In this document: positions 32,243-44,530 of the stretch, in pieces
Layout: each line of letters opens with the position of its first letter
How positions within the stretch are numbered: position 1 is the stretch's first letter
Program-made: the position numbers and the translations under genes
From: Microvelia longipes
Taxonomy: Eukaryota > Arthropoda > Insecta > Hemiptera > Veliidae
DNA: 64,000 nt
Assembly (NCBI GenBank): GCA_018340805.1
Contig: JACMZG010001863.1
Coordinates: 21,964,218 to 22,028,217, forward strand
Direction: 5' to 3'
The notes under the pieces: model-generated
Database searches by the model: none
What the model saw: only the letters and a program-made list of their open reading frames with translations
Told to the model about the DNA's origin: nothing

Positions 32243-34291
32243 ATTTTGGGCAGCAAGCATATATTTAGATAAAACAAAAGATATAAACGCGGATCTAACC
32301 AAAATTGAACAAAACATTACCAAAATAAAAAGTAAACCTCTTCTTTGTTTAGATAGTAACGCTAGAAATGTTTTCTTGGTATGATCGTCTGACTGACCAA
32401 AGAGGAATTATTCAAAGAATTTCTAGCATCCAATAATTTAATTTTTTGAACGTAGATTTGCAAAAAAATACTCGTTTGAAAACTATAGAGCATCAAGTAT
32501 GCCGACATAACGATTGCCAACTCTTCCATGTTAAGTTTATACATGATTGGTGTATAGATGATGAAGAAAGCCTATCAACCACAAAAAATTTAAATTTTAC
32601 AAAAAATAAATAATAAATTACCCTCCTACAACAAGCAAAAAATAATACAAAAAAGGCGGACTGGGAAAAATTTAGGAGTGAAATAGTAAAAAGATTGAAA
32701 ATTGTTTAAATTCTAAGAGTAATGAAGAGGACGACATAATAGAATCTCTCGTTAGTTGTGATGATCGAAACAACAGTGAGTTCTATAACTCTGCTATAAC
32801 CAAGGCTGTTGCAAATCTAGCCCCGACAGAAGAAGTTATCAGTAAAGCCAAGAAGAAAGTTCCTTGGTGGTTTAATGGAATAGAAAATATAAGACATTAA
32901 GTCGAGAAGCAAGAAAAAAATACCAAGAACTATAACAGACGAAGAATTGGGACTAAATAGAAACAAAATGTTATGATTGACAAAAACAATATAAACACAT
33001 ATTAATCAAGCTAAATATGACTCATGGAAAGATTTTGTTACTAATTCCTCAGACCGTGGAAAACAGCGTGCACAGCAGCTGCAAATATAATAATAAATCC
33101 TCCAGTTCTTACATCACAAAAACAAGATGGTACTTTACTGAAAGCAATTGAAGATACTCTAGATGAATTAATAAATAAATTTCTACCAAAAGATGACCCT
33201 AATCAGATACTGAATTTCATAAAAAAACTAAGAAAAGAAATGCATCAAGAATTAAAAAACCTAAGTAACGATCCTCCTTTCAAAAATTTTTAAGTAAAAA
33301 ATGCCCAAAACCGAACATAATAATAAAGCCCCAGGAGAGGATGGAATAACTAATGAAATTTTTAAAAAAATCTTTGAATACCTGCCAAAGTTTTTGACAG
33401 CGTTGTTTAGTGAATGTTTCAAGAGAGAAATCTTTTCCAAGTGCTGGAAGATATCAAGCATTGTTATTGTACAAAAACCAGGAAAAGAACACGTAAAAAC
33501 AGCTGTAAAATATCGCCCAGTAAGCTTATTACCTTGCTTAGCTAAAATGTTTGGACGATTGTTGATAGACAGAATATTACACCAAAAACAGAAATGACGC
33601 AATAATAAAAGTTAATTCATTTATAGAGAATCGTCTAAAAATATAAATGAGGGTAGCCTTAGTTTCTATTAAAAAGACTGACTAATTTGAAGACTGACTG
33701 ACTAATTTGAAATAATAAGATTGAATTTTAACCAACTAAACACTCTGACTTTAATTGTTCTAGTTCTAGTTGTCGTCGTTTCACAGAACTGCTATAGCTG
33801 TAAACACTGCCTAGTACCTCAATGGCATCTGGATCTGGATGAAGTGGAGCATTAGAGGTCGGCGTGTCTTGTCTTGCTGCTCCTTGTTCCTCAGTCTGTA
33901 CTTGGTTGGTGGCTACTGGGTTATCCGAGCTTTTTAGTAACAATAAATTAAAACTGACTAATATTTTTTCTCAGTACTTCCCAAAATGAGACTCTGGAAA
34001 TATTGACTATTTGATGCATGAAAATCTGAATCACAGGTAGACATAAAAGTTGCCAGCTTGTCGCTGTCAACCTGTTCATTCACAAATTCTCATGCATCTT
34101 ACTTTCCAACATCCTCGGGCCGACCTTAAACTCGGCCACTCGCCCAACTGGATGCCGGATGCCGTCTTTTTCTACCTCTCACACATCCGTCTTGTCCTGG
34201 CAGCAACTTAAAGACTTTTCTACGACGACAACTAGATCGTACATTTTACTGCTGTTTTTCCTCCTTTTGTCAATTTGAGATATTCGCCAAG

Positions 34292-34822
34292 TTATCTTTT
34301 CTTTGACGACTGTCCCGTCGGACCCATTCCCACCCTAGCGTTTCTTGAAGTTCTATTGAGTATGGAGAACGGAGTTTGGCATTCTTGGTCAGCCTTATCC
34401 AGCGACACATGTGTCAACGGCCTAATGTTGACAATACTCTCAACCTGTACCAGCAATGTTTGCAAAACCTCCTCCCGTGGAGCCCGTTCTTTTAAAATAG
34501 CAGATAATACCGTCTTACTTTTGTTGGGAGCGCAATCATCAGGAGGTATTTGCTTGTCTAAATCTTTCCATAGAAGACAAGTTTCCCTCCTGCCATTAAC
34601 AAAGCAAGTTGTCTGGTTTGCTATGTTAGCAGCGTAAGTGTCTTCTATGCTTAAATGATTGTTTGGAACTACCCTAATATTGTCTTTTATAATATTATAT
34701 GAATTGTCATCGTCAATTGTCTTATAAATATGAAAAAGTTTCGGAAAATCTAAGGTGTTGCAATCAATATTACCGTGTAGAACCCACCTAATAGGTTTCT
34801 GCTTAAGACTGACCTGTGTCAT
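34292..34822 (-). pseudogene. BEL/Pao pol-integrase deletion fusion, copy A
   Basis: The 176-codon frame begins in the linker preceding RT (IRVVPNNHLSIEDTYAANIA) and continues without a stop into the integrase C-terminal region (LVQVESIVNIRPLTHVSLD, TPFSILNRTSRNARV). Catalytic RT, RNase H and the integrase core are absent. The same junction is in copy B (50355-49717). Confidence 0.8.
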
Positions 34823-35690
34823 TCGATCCGTGTATTATTTCCCTAGATATGATGAGAGGCCAATTATCTTGTCCAATTAAAATTTTTGGTTCGTCTAAAG
34901 TTAAAGCTATATTTAAATTATTATCTATGTACGGGTATTTCTTTTTTTTTTTTAAAAATTAATTTTTGAGACGGTATGCCTAAACTTTTAATAGTTCGAA
35001 CATTTTTTAATTTAAACTGTTTACTAATGTCTTCAGGGGCTGATATTTTAAGATTGACTAACTTTGAATCTTTTTCTTTGTGTGCAATATTATTAGTCCA
35101 TTGAATTATCAATGGTTTTTTAGGACTATTTAGTCTCAATTTGTCTACTATATCGTTTAGTATCAATGTCACTGTTGATCCTTCATCAAATATATTGCAG
35201 TAGTTTCCAATTCCTGGCCTTCAGAACCAAAAATTTTAATAGGACATATCTTAAGTAATGTTTGTGAAGTAGCATTATGAAAAGCATTTATAATTTTATT
35301 TTTGTCTTTTTGTGAATTATTTTTATGTAACAAAGGATGATGATTTTTGAAACATCCGTTTTCCTTACATTAAATTTTTCTGCAACAATCTACAGTTTTA
35401 TGACCACCCCCTAAACAAGAAAAACATCGATGGGCTTGAGATAGTTCATTCCATCGTTCGTCTATGGTCATTTTGATAAATTTATTACAATCTTTTATTT
35501 CATGTTCCCCAGATTTACAAACTATACATGTTTTTTGGTTTTTTATTTTGTTTTTGTTTTTTATGTTAATATAAGACATAATATCTGCCCTTTGCATTAT
35601 CCAATTTTTAAAATCTAGAAGAGTAGGCATCCCGTTGCAGACATTGACGAGATAGTCACCCCAGTTAATTTTAAAACTATTCGGTAATTT

Positions 35691-36134
35691 TTACATTAAA
35701 TTTTCTAACAAAATTGGATTTGATAAATGATGTTGGGCATTGAGATTTTCTATAGTGACGACAAGGTTAGATACTGAAGTTGCAAATTCCAAAAACGCTT
35801 CAGTATCCCCTTCATTTATCAAATTATTAGATTGTACTTTAGCAATCAAATTCCTAATAATAAGTTCGGGACGGCCAAATCTTAATTCTAAAATCCTAAT
35901 TATTTCCGGGATGCTACCTGGAGTTATCAAAAGGGCACTTAGCGCATCTTTAGCCTTGCCTTTGAGACATTGTTGCAAGCGAGCAATATTCTCATTGTCC
36001 GAAAATTTACAAATCTTAGTTGTTTCTTTAAATTGTGATATAAATAATGGCCAATCTAGAGGATCACCTGAGAACTGGTGAAGATCTATCTTAATTCCTT
36101 TTCTAGAAATGATAGATTTAAAATAATTCTTCAT
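35691..36134 (-). pseudogene. BEL/Pao gag DUF1759 domain, copy A
   Basis: The 147-codon frame includes KIDLHQFSGDPLDWPLFISQ and LKGKAKDALSALLI, the signature of the DUF1759 capsid-like domain of BEL/Pao retroelements. The frame ends at a stop before the zinc-knuckle region, so the polyprotein is interrupted. Confidence 0.85.
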
Positions 36135-38650
36135 ATTACATTATCATTTCTTTATTTGAAGGGGGATCAAGGAAGGAGGTTACCTGGAGTCATTACCTGG
36201 TGGACTAGATCGAGTGTCAGTAATCAGTGGCAATGTGTCATGCCTTAAAGGGCTGATTGAATGTCTATCTCTAGTAGGTCTACAGTGACTACCATGCTTA
36301 CTTCGTCTACTACCTTCCTCAACCAGACGTAGTTGTTCTGCCTGGGTGCGCATTTTTAAGAGTTCCTTTTCTGTTTGTAACTGCCTTATCTGCCTGGACA
36401 TTTCCGCTTCTTTTTCTTCAAGTTGAAGGAGTGCTTGGCGTTCCAAAATCTGCAGTTCTAGTTGTCGTCGTTTCACAGAACTGCTATAGCTGTAAACACT
36501 GCCTAGTACCTCAATGGCATCTGGATCTGGATGAAGTGGAGCATTAGAGGTCGGCGTGTCTTGTCTTGCTGCTCCTTGTTCCTCAGTCTGTACTTGGTTG
36601 GTGGCTACTGGGTTATCCGAGCTCTTGAAACAATAAATTAAACTGACTAATATTTTTTCTCAGACTTCCCAAAATGAGACTCTGGAAATATTGACTATTT
36701 GACTTTTTGATGCATGAAAATATCTGAATCACAGGTAGACATCAAAGTTGCCAGCTTGTCGCTGTCAACTCAGCTGTCAACCAGTTCATTCACAAATTCT
36801 CATGCATCTTACTTTCCAACAGTTTCTCTTGAAGTTGAAGGAGTTCGAAGCAGCTTGGTGGCCAATGATTATTCATCGTTTAAAAAATTTTAAATGCCCT
36901 AAAAATTTGGTCAAATTAGTACTTTCTTATTTTAAAGATAGATCCAGCAAACTTTCAATAGACTAATTCAGTAAAATTGATAACCCGACCTAGGGGTGTC
37001 TACAAGGTTCTTCAAGTTCCCCAGGACTCTGTAATATGCATTCGCGGATGATTACCTTCTTTTAGTAGCAGCAAAATCAGAAGAAGATTTCGAAGTAGTA
37101 ACTAATGAAGTTAGTATTACGAATGATCAATAGCTGGGCCATTAGAAACAAGTTAAGTTTCAGTAAAGATAAATCCCAATACCTATATATTACAAGAAAA
37201 AAAAAAATAATTAAATTTATATTTTTTAGATACTAATCATATAAAAATAGAAAACTGCTTTAAATACTTAGGTATATACCTAACAGATAACTGGACATGG
37301 GGTACAGATATTCGGGAAACCATTTCTAAGATTCAATCATTTGTACATATTTTATCAAGATCAGCAAAATTACATTGGGGTCTAGGCTATAAAGCTCTGA
37401 AAATTATATATAACGAAGCCTTTCGTCCAATGATATTACATGCTGCTCCTGCTTGGATTGAAGGGTTAGAAGTCAAGGCTAATAAACAAAGATTAAAGAC
37501 TTGTCAACGTTTGATTGCTTTAAGAATTATAAAAGATTACCGAACCATATCCTATGAAGCTTGCTGTGTCTTAGGAGGGATCTTTCCTATCTGTGAAGAA
37601 GCGTATCAAGCCTATGATGTTTATAGATTCCAAAAAGGTGCCAACTTAAATTGAAATGACAGTGAAAATTTAGAACAACCATTAGATTATAAATTTTGGC
37701 CTCGCCCAGCAAATTATAAAGAATTAAATTAAATTATCTATCTATACTGACGGTAGTAAAAAATCAGAAGGAGTTGGCTGTGCATTGGTGGTCTACTCAA
37801 ACTCTAACGTTAATTCCACTAAAACGTTTAAACGTTCACCACAATGTTCAAACAACCAAACAGAATAGTTTGATATCTTTAAAGCTGTCGAATGGCTAGT
37901 TTAAAGAAACAATAAAAATAAAAGATACATTATTAAAACAGACAAAAGATTTACATTAGATTGTCTTAACAGTATTTGGAACCATAATCCTTTCATAATG
38001 AAAATTCGAAATATAATTAACGTTTTACCTTTTGGCTAAGTCTCTTTTAATTGGGTTATAGCACATGCAGGAATAGAAGGAAATGAAAATGCAGACAGTT
38101 TAGCCAAAACAGCAAGTACTGATGACAACCTAAAAAATTGGTAACTTACAGGAGTAAGTTACCAATTTTACCCAAGTCTTAAGCAATTAGGAAATCAAGA
38201 GAAAGGAAAATCGAGAATTGGAATCTTACTTGGAACAATTCATCCAATGGAGCTACGACAAAATTATTTTTTCCAACTATAAGCCATCGTTTGAAGTTTG
38301 GACCATGGGATCACGGATTATTCATATAAATTTACAATGTTTACAACAGGATATTGAAAATTTAACGAGTATCTGAAAAGAATCAACTTAAATGATTCTA
38401 GCTGTTGTAAGTGTGATGGCAGAACGGACGAGTCTCCCTTGCATTTAATATAGATAGTAACATATTAGATAAAGAAAGATTTCCTTTAAAACAATATATT
38501 ATGACACCAGGAAACAACTGGCCAGTACCTACAACTCAACTCATACAATAAAAATTTAAACAACACTTCATTAATTTATTGGCACAATTAATTTTGAAAA
38601 TTTATAAATACATCGGAAAATCCCTTAGGAATGATAACCAAAAAATATGA

Positions 38651-39052
38651 ACTAATTTTCAAGAACACTTATTTTAGAGAAAATGAAGCCTAAATTACCA
38701 CGAAAAACAAGTCAAATCAGGTACCCCGTACCTGATTTTTTGCTTCTTTATTTAGTGTGAATAAATATTAAATAATCGTCATAAAGAAGGATATTTTCGA
38801 ACCAAACTTGGTACAAAAATTAAACTTAGCAGGACTTCTGCCCCCCCCCCCGAACTCTTATTGCAAACTATGTTGTTGTTACGTTGAAAATCCAGTTTGT
38901 TGCGTTAACACATTTATTAATTTTATTTTTATCACAATTAAATAATTTTTATTGACAAGTATTTTTGTAATGCATAAAAAAACTGCTATTACAGAAAAAA
39001 TACACTATTTACACATAAGCATTAGGTACATTTTTGAACCATCTTTTTTTAG
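38651..39052. other. Junction between LINE end and THAP-like exon, copy A
   Basis: A hairpin ATCAGGTAC-CCC-GTACCTGAT lies at about 38,717-38,740, then a C homopolymer at about 38,840. No gene is seen. Confidence 0.5.
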
Positions 39053-39248
39053 GACCAACATTTTAAAAAGATCTGGGAAGAGGCATTAATGACTCACCTC
39101 GACAACAAAGACGTTGTATGTTCCAGGCATTTCGAAAAAAGTCAAATTGAAACAATGTTTAAAAAACAACTAAGCGTAGGAGAATACATTGCAAAAAATA
39201 ACGCTCCTAAACTCTCTAAGAACGCTGTTCCAACATTACATATAACAG
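39053..39248 (+). CDS. THAP-domain-like exon, copy A
   Basis: The exon is bounded by TTTTTTTAG|G (39052) and AACAG|GT (39249). Its frame contains HFKKIWEEALMTH, VVCSRHFEKSQ and SKNAVPTLHIT, resembling the second half of a THAP zinc finger (C..H pair plus the AVPT(L/I) box). It starts in phase 0 and leaves in phase 1, exactly the phase needed by the repeated exon-like units at 39976-41004. The first Cys pair would lie on an upstream exon not identified. It may be a host or P-element-derived gene fragment. Function is inferred DNA binding; expression is unknown. An identical copy lies at 54732-54927. Confidence 0.55.
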
Positions 39249-39714
39249 GTAATAATGCAAACGCCGTCAGCGTGATAAATGTTAACCAGAACAGAAATAT
39301 CAGAAAAGTAATGAAAGTTTATGTATTGTTCGTAAATCCAATATCATGTTTAACAAAATGTACCAGAATTCTTCAAGAAGGCAATAATACATAGCAACAT
39401 ATTGTAAATTGTTAATGTTGATAAAATTAGTTGTGGTGATTCATCTAAACTAGTGAATGCACCAATACTAAATAAGCATTATAAAGATAAAAAGCTAAAA
39501 AGAGAAAAGAAAAAGGCTCGACTCAAGCTCTTCATGAAAAATTTAATAACGTGTCAGGCACACATATTTCATCATATACTATACATACTTAAAATTTACT
39601 AATCACGCTTGTTAAATTACATTCTGTATAGTCTCTCTTGCAATTATTGTTAACTTGAAAGTATGTTTTATATACTAACAGCATTAAGTACACACTAGAA
39701 CAGCGTATATTCGT

Positions 39715-39820
39715 ACACACACTCACACACACACACACACACACACTAACACACACACACACACACATTATATATATATTATATATATATTATATATATA
39801 TTATATATATATATATATTA
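39715..39820. repeat. (CA)n/(TA)n microsatellite, copy A
   Basis: CACACA followed by TATATTA repeats. The equivalent in copy B is at 56548-56650. Confidence 0.9.
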
Positions 39821-39975
39821 TTAGTTAATAAATAACTTAATAATAATAGATTAAATTTAAAAATTAGTTTTATTAAAAAATTAAAAACTACATTTCAAGT
39901 ACACAATTAACCTAAATCAAGTAACATTGTTTTATTCAAAATTCTATGTGATATCTGTTTTTATATTGTTTATAG

Positions 39976-41004
39976 AACCAACACATACAAACTCTGATCT
40001 ACACGATAATTTGATGACATACGAGTATGTGACGTCCCTGAAGGTATTTTCTTTATAAAAGTATAATTTGTATTTCTTATGTTTTTATTGTATTTAAAAT
40101 TCTGTTTGATATCTGTTTTCTTTTATATTGTTATAGAACCAACATACAAACTCTGATCTACACGATAATTTAATGACAATACGAGCATGTGACGTCCCTG
40201 AAGGTATTTTGTTTTAAAAAATATATTTTTGTATTTCTTATGTTTTTATTTGTATTTAAAGTTCTGTTTGATATCTGTTTTCTTTTATATTGTTTATAGA
40301 ACCAACATATACAAACTCTGATCTACACGATAATTTGACGACAATACGAGTATGTGACGTCCCTGAAGGTATTTTCTTTTTTAAAAGGTATAATTTTGTA
40401 TTCTTATGTTTTTATTTGTATTTAAAGTTTTGTTTGATATGTGTTTTCTTTTATATTGTTTATAGAACCAACACATACCAACTCTGATCTACACGATAAT
40501 TTGATGACAATATGTGACGTCCCTGAAGGTATTTTCTTTTTTAAAAGTATAATTTTGTATTTCTTATGTTTTTATTTGTATTTAAAGTTCTGTTTGATAT
40601 CTGTTTTCTTTTATATTGTTTATAGAACCAACACATACAAACTCTGATCTACTCGATAATTCGATGACAATATGTGACGTCCCTGGAGGTATTTTCTTTT
40701 ATAAAAGTATAATTTTGTATTTCTTATGTTTTTATTTGTATTTAAAGTTCTGTTTGATATCTGTTTTCTTTTATATTATTTATAGAACCAACACATACAA
40801 ACTCTGATTTACACGATAATTTGATGACAATATGTGACGTCCCTGAAGGTATTTTCTTTTTTTAAAAGTATAATTTTGTATTTTTATGTTTATTTGTATT
40901 TAAAGTTCTGTTGATATCTGTTTTTTTATATTGTTTTATAGAACCAACACATACAAACTCTGATTTACACGATAATTTGATGACAATATGTGACGTCCCT
41001 GAAG
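39976..41004 (+). repeat. Tandem array of seven exon-like units (~165-bp period), copy A
   Basis: Each unit has a T-rich tract, TTTATAG acceptor, an exon-like core (EPTHTNSDLHDN...CDVPE) and a GAAG|GTATTTT donor. Cores are 39976-40043, 40137-40203, 40300-40368, 40466-40528, 40626-40688, 40786-40848 and 40942-41004, of length 68, 67, 69, 63, 63, 63 and 63 nt. The 63-nt form differs by a clean two-codon loss. Only one frame is open, and it enters and leaves in phase 1. The last unit's donor is damaged (GG-AT). If spliced in series they would give a 21-23-residue tandem-repeat protein after the THAP-like exon. Confidence 0.75.
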
Positions 41005-41499
41005 GATTTCTTTTTTAAAAGTATTTTGTATTTCTTATGTTTTTTTTGTATTTAACATAACGATTGAAGTTGATGGTGTTTATTATTCATTATCTAGAGT
41101 TACAAATCTGAAGACACATACTTCTATACAAAGTCATTCTTTAAAAAAAACCTTATTCATTTTTTATTTTTTTAAATATAAAATACAATTTTCATTACAT
41201 CTATATATTGATTTTAAAATTTTGTTGCTTGATTTAGTTATGAATATATTAAACAGTGTTAATCGACAATGTTGGATAAAAGGGTTAATGGAAGAAGAAA
41301 ATGTGTTTTGTTTTATTATGATCGATTGTAATGCAAATTTCACCTGTAATAGAAGGATAACGATATCATTATCATCCCTTGACATTAAGGTTTGTATTTT
41401 AATAGGCTAATAACTATACCATACCTGACTCCAACTAAACTGTCGCCTGAGTTTTTAGATGGACTTAACGCCATAGGAAATTTTCAGAGAGGAGAAGTC

Positions 41500-42550
41500 A
41501 GCCGAGGTATGCCCAGGGGAAGGGGAATATTTGAGTCTCCCCGGAGTACTGACTGGCCCCCTTCCTATTCTGTATATTCTGGACGACAGGAGACAAACGG
41601 GGCACCAGGACCTCCCGGGATTCCTGGCCGCGACTGTTTACTGACCGGTAATCCACTTCCGATTTTAACGTCAGACAAGGGCTTTCTCCTCGTCCTATTG
41701 TCACTTTGTCGCCTAAGTGCCATTTCGTCTAAATGGGAAAAATATTTGTTAAATTTAAATAGGGAGTTAGAGACTGACTTATATTCTGAGAAGCGCATTC
41801 GTTAGAAATTCGTACTAATTGAAATATCATACGATAATGTTAAATAAAATGACTGTGGGTGCTCAATCAGTTATGAAACTATAAGAGTTGGTACAACTTT
41901 TTGGTTACCATTAAGCATCATTGACACGTTAACGCTACCTTAAACTTTACTCTGCCAATCATCTAACACAGTACACTTAAGTTTAGTCGCCGAAGCTGTA
42001 GAAACCCCAAGAAATTGTAATATTTTCGAGTCACGCTGTCCCACCAGACTCTTAGTAGCTCCGGAATCAAATAGTCCAGTTACAGGTACTTCTAATACAG
42101 CAACTTCACGGTAAGGTCTCGAGTCAGCTGAAGTCAGTTATTCGCTAATGCGTTCAGAATCTAAAGATGATTCCCCAACTTTTTACCACTGATACTTCAC
42201 AGATTGTTTCAGAAAACCAACTCGTCTTCCTAGTCTCATTTTCCTTTGTCGTTTCCCAAGTATGGTGGGTTCAGACAACGGTAACAATTTTTCTTTGAAA
42301 AGTCTTTGCTTCAGCAATTAGGACAACGCAATAAACTATGACCTTTGAGCCCACAGTTAAAACAGATTTAGGGTTTAGAAGGTCCAAAGCGAGAAGATCT
42401 ATTTTTGCGAAAGCCTTTACTTTGCGAGTTGTTTGACGTAGTTAGAGTCGTTTCGAGGTTTTTAGCGCTCAGGGTTAGGCTAAGATGTGTTATTGGCACT
42501 AAGGTGAGTTTGTTTTGACGTCGAAGGGCCAGAATAAGGCAAAGTGGGCT
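41500..42550 (-). pseudogene. Gypsy-type gag zinc knuckle and protease fragment, copy A
   Basis: The minus strand shows a knuckle CFNCGLKGHSLLRCPNC (about 42,360-42,310) with a stop following. Downstream it reads LFDSGATKSLVG (about 42,085-42,050), a retropepsin active site with intact Asp-Ser-Gly, and DDWQSKV further on. The region continues to 41,500 without a recognisable RT. Frames on both strands at 41,392-41,805 are conserved in copy B because the duplication is young. The + strand 'GAPGPPGIPGRD' collagen-like run is probably incidental. Confidence 0.65.
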
Positions 42551-42589
42551 TTAACATTTTTATTTTTCCTCATTTATACCGTAGGTATA

Positions 42590-43510
42590 TATAGGAAAAG
42601 TATTGTGTTCGCAAAAAATCCGAACCGAGATGAAACTGGAATTATCCATTTCAGGCGCTTTTAAGGCCTCCTGAGTGGTTTTCACAAAAGTTGTCTGTCT
42701 GTATGTGTGTTTTTTTCCCTCTGGTAGTTATCCTACTAGAGGCCGTTTATTGCAGCATGTCCCACAATTATATTACATGCTTATCAAATATAAACATAAA
42801 TAAAATATTTGATATGTTATTAAAGGTGTTTCCTATTGTTTCCAGATGATTGGGGCATCTGAATCGCTACGCCCTGCTTTGGACTCACTTCGCTCGTCCT
42901 CAAAATTTACAAGTAATTTATTTTGCAACACGTCCTCGGACTCTTTTTGCTTATCCTTAGATAGTAAGTATATCTGTTTCATTCCCAGCGATCACCTATC
43001 GGGATTTTGTCCACGCTCATTGCTTTTTAACGTTTATGATAAAGCAAAAACCATAGATATACTTTTCGTATTGAAAACAAATAAAGTGTACTTATTTATT
43101 ACGTACAGGTATACACTTGTACCGAATTTCAACTCAATTATGTCATTTTCCCCTTCGTACATTTTTTTTAAAAACGAAAATAAGTCATATGTTAAAAATT
43201 AAGTCATGCTGACAATCAGATGAAACTTTGCACATATGTTATTCTTTTACGTGGCTACATGCGTGCCAAATCTAAATCCAATCACATCATTTTTTCACAT
43301 AAAATGCGAAAAAATGATGAAAATTTTATGATATTTCAAAAATTTTCAGTCAATATTGCGGGTTAATGACGTCATGAAAAATTATTTATCGGATAGCACA
43401 ACTACACCTATAAACTGATTTTTGTATAAAGTTTAAACTCTCTAGCATGAATTCTGTGGGCGCTACGATTATAACAGATACACACACACTTACGACTTTG
43501 TAAAAACCAT
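42590..43510 (-). repeat. Dispersed repeat copies in segment A
   Basis: One end piece (GGAAAAGTATTGTGTTCGC, 42,596-42,715) is followed by a second, longer piece in the other orientation (42,855-43,510) with the 'GCGGGTTAATGACGTCATGA' and 'GTGGGCGCTACGATTATAAC' segments. Confidence 0.65.
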
Positions 43511-43714
43511 TTAGGAGACCTTAAAAACACCTATAACATTTTTGAAAACACAAAACTATACATAAATGAGGAAAAGAATCAATAATTTTTAAAGTTAAGC
43601 AATTAAAAGGTAAATATTAAATGTATATAGTCAAGCTCAAGTTTGTTCTCATTGTTTAATTGGCTCTAAACCTGGACATTGAAGATCAATTATAGTTTTT
43701 TTATTTATTCATTT

Positions 43715-43789
43715 TGTTGGTTGCTTAGCAACTTGTTATTGTTATGATTTTGATTAATGTCATTGTTAAAACTTATATATAAATATAGA
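43715..43789 (+). repeat. Truncated gypsy LTR at the right end of segment A
   Basis: TGTTGGTTGCTTAGCAACTT onward is the first ~75 bp of the 153-bp LTR found whole at 60724-60876. It breaks off at 43789. Confidence 0.8.
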
Positions 43790-44530
43790 GGCACTTTTCC
43801 AGATTAGGTGTCCCCTTGGGGCATCTAAACTAGCTTTGGTGTCATATGGTAAATAGATAGTTTAGGTGTCACTTGTGTTTATTTACTTTTTGAACATTAA
43901 TTAATTATAAAATGGATATATTTTCCATTAATTTGCAATCATACGGGACAGATGGGAACCAGGGGGTTTATGGGTGGGGGGTAATACACTGGGAAAAGGA
44001 TACATTTTCCTTTCATTTGCAATCTTTCGGGACTGATGGGAACCAGGGGGTTTATGGGTGGGGAATAATACACTGAAAAATGGATATATAAACCTTCAAA
44101 AAATCATTTTCCAGTCTAAGTGACCCCACAATGTTTCAATATCTTAAAAGGTGTCACTTAATCTAGAAAAGAGGCTATAGGGATCCTTTTTCAGTTTAGG
44201 TGACCCCACAATGTTTCGATAGCTTAAAAGGTGTCACCTAATCTGGAAAAGAGGCTATAGGATCCTTTTCCAGTTTAGGTGTCCCCTCAATGTTATAATA
44301 GATTGAAAGGTGTCACCTAATCTGGAAAAGAGGCTATAGGGATCCTTTTCCAGTTTAGGTGTCCCCTCAATGTTATAATAGATTGATAGGTGTCATCTAA
44401 TCTAGAATGAGGCTATAGGGATTCTTTTCCAGTCTAGCTGTCCCCTCAATTTTATAATATATTGAAAGGTGTCATCTAATCTGGAAAAGAGGCTTTAGGG
44501 ATCCTTTTCCAGTTTAGGCGTCCTAATTTT
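43790..44530. repeat. Palindromic tandem repeats in the spacer between segments
   Basis: About five ~80-bp units span 44,085-44,530. Each pairs CCAGTTTAGGTG with a near-complementary CACCTAATCTGG, so each unit can fold. Before them lies a ~110-bp tandem pair (43,914-44,075) with ATGGGAACCAGGGGGTTTAT. A diverged unit starts at 43,795. Confidence 0.85.

Larger units (their letters stand above)
33668..36821 (-). mobile_element. BEL/Pao retrotransposon nested in the LINE, copy A
   Basis: The minus-strand order is gag coiled coil (36476-36180), DUF1759-type gag domain (36134-35691), zinc knuckles (35630-35370, CIVCKSGEHEIKDC and CFSCLGGGHKTVDC), protease (DEGSTVTLI near 35,170), start of pol, and then integrase C-terminus (APREEVLQTLLVQVESIVN) fused by deletion of RT, RNase H and integrase core. 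The element starts TGTTGGAAAG at 36821 and is flanked by GTTTCT (33662-33667, 36822-36827), which in the LINE reads as a duplicated Val-Ser. A 350-368-bp direct repeat (36454-36821 and 33762-34111) includes the start of gag coding, so the 3' end looks like LTR plus a gag stub. Confidence 0.85.
32243..38650 (+). mobile_element. Non-LTR retrotransposon (I/R1-like), 5'-truncated, split by BEL element, copy A
   Basis: Order on the + strand: endonuclease second half (LCLDSNARNVSWYD at about 32,345; SDH-type end near 32,575); RT N-terminal part at 33301-33597 (NNKAPGEDGI, RPVSLLPCLAK); a BEL/Pao insertion; RT palm from 36,828 (AWWPMIIHRLKNFKCP), FADD at 37041-37052, and thumb to 37,654; then RNase H (YTDGSKKSEG at about 37,740 and AGIEGNENADSLAK near 38,075) and a CCHC-like end at about 38,400. 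An RNase H after RT points to the I/R1 group. Stops and frame changes are frequent, so it is dead. Confidence 0.85.
28493..43789. repeat. Segmental duplication, copy A (15.3 kb)
   Basis: Nearly the same sequence, including nested transposons and shared disabling mutations, recurs in direct orientation at 45097-60798. Differences are small indels, two deletions in B's copia/gypsy part, one LINE insertion in B, and different exon-array copy number. A's right end falls inside an LTR that is complete only after copy B. Confidence 0.92.

Noticed and set aside
34275..34637. Plus-strand frames in the BEL elements (also 35,740-36,081; 49,895-50,230; 51,420-51,746)
   Set aside because: Antisense shadows of the BEL gag and pol frames on the minus strand.
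39976..41004. Regular repeats considered as a CRISPR array
   Set aside because: The period contains no unique spacers, the repeated part includes splice sites and an open frame, and the genome is eukaryotic.
41565..41650. Collagen-like GAPGPPGIPGRD run as a real collagen gene
   Set aside because: Only four Gly-X-Y triplets, no neighbouring collagen exons, and it lies in a minus-strand gypsy fragment.
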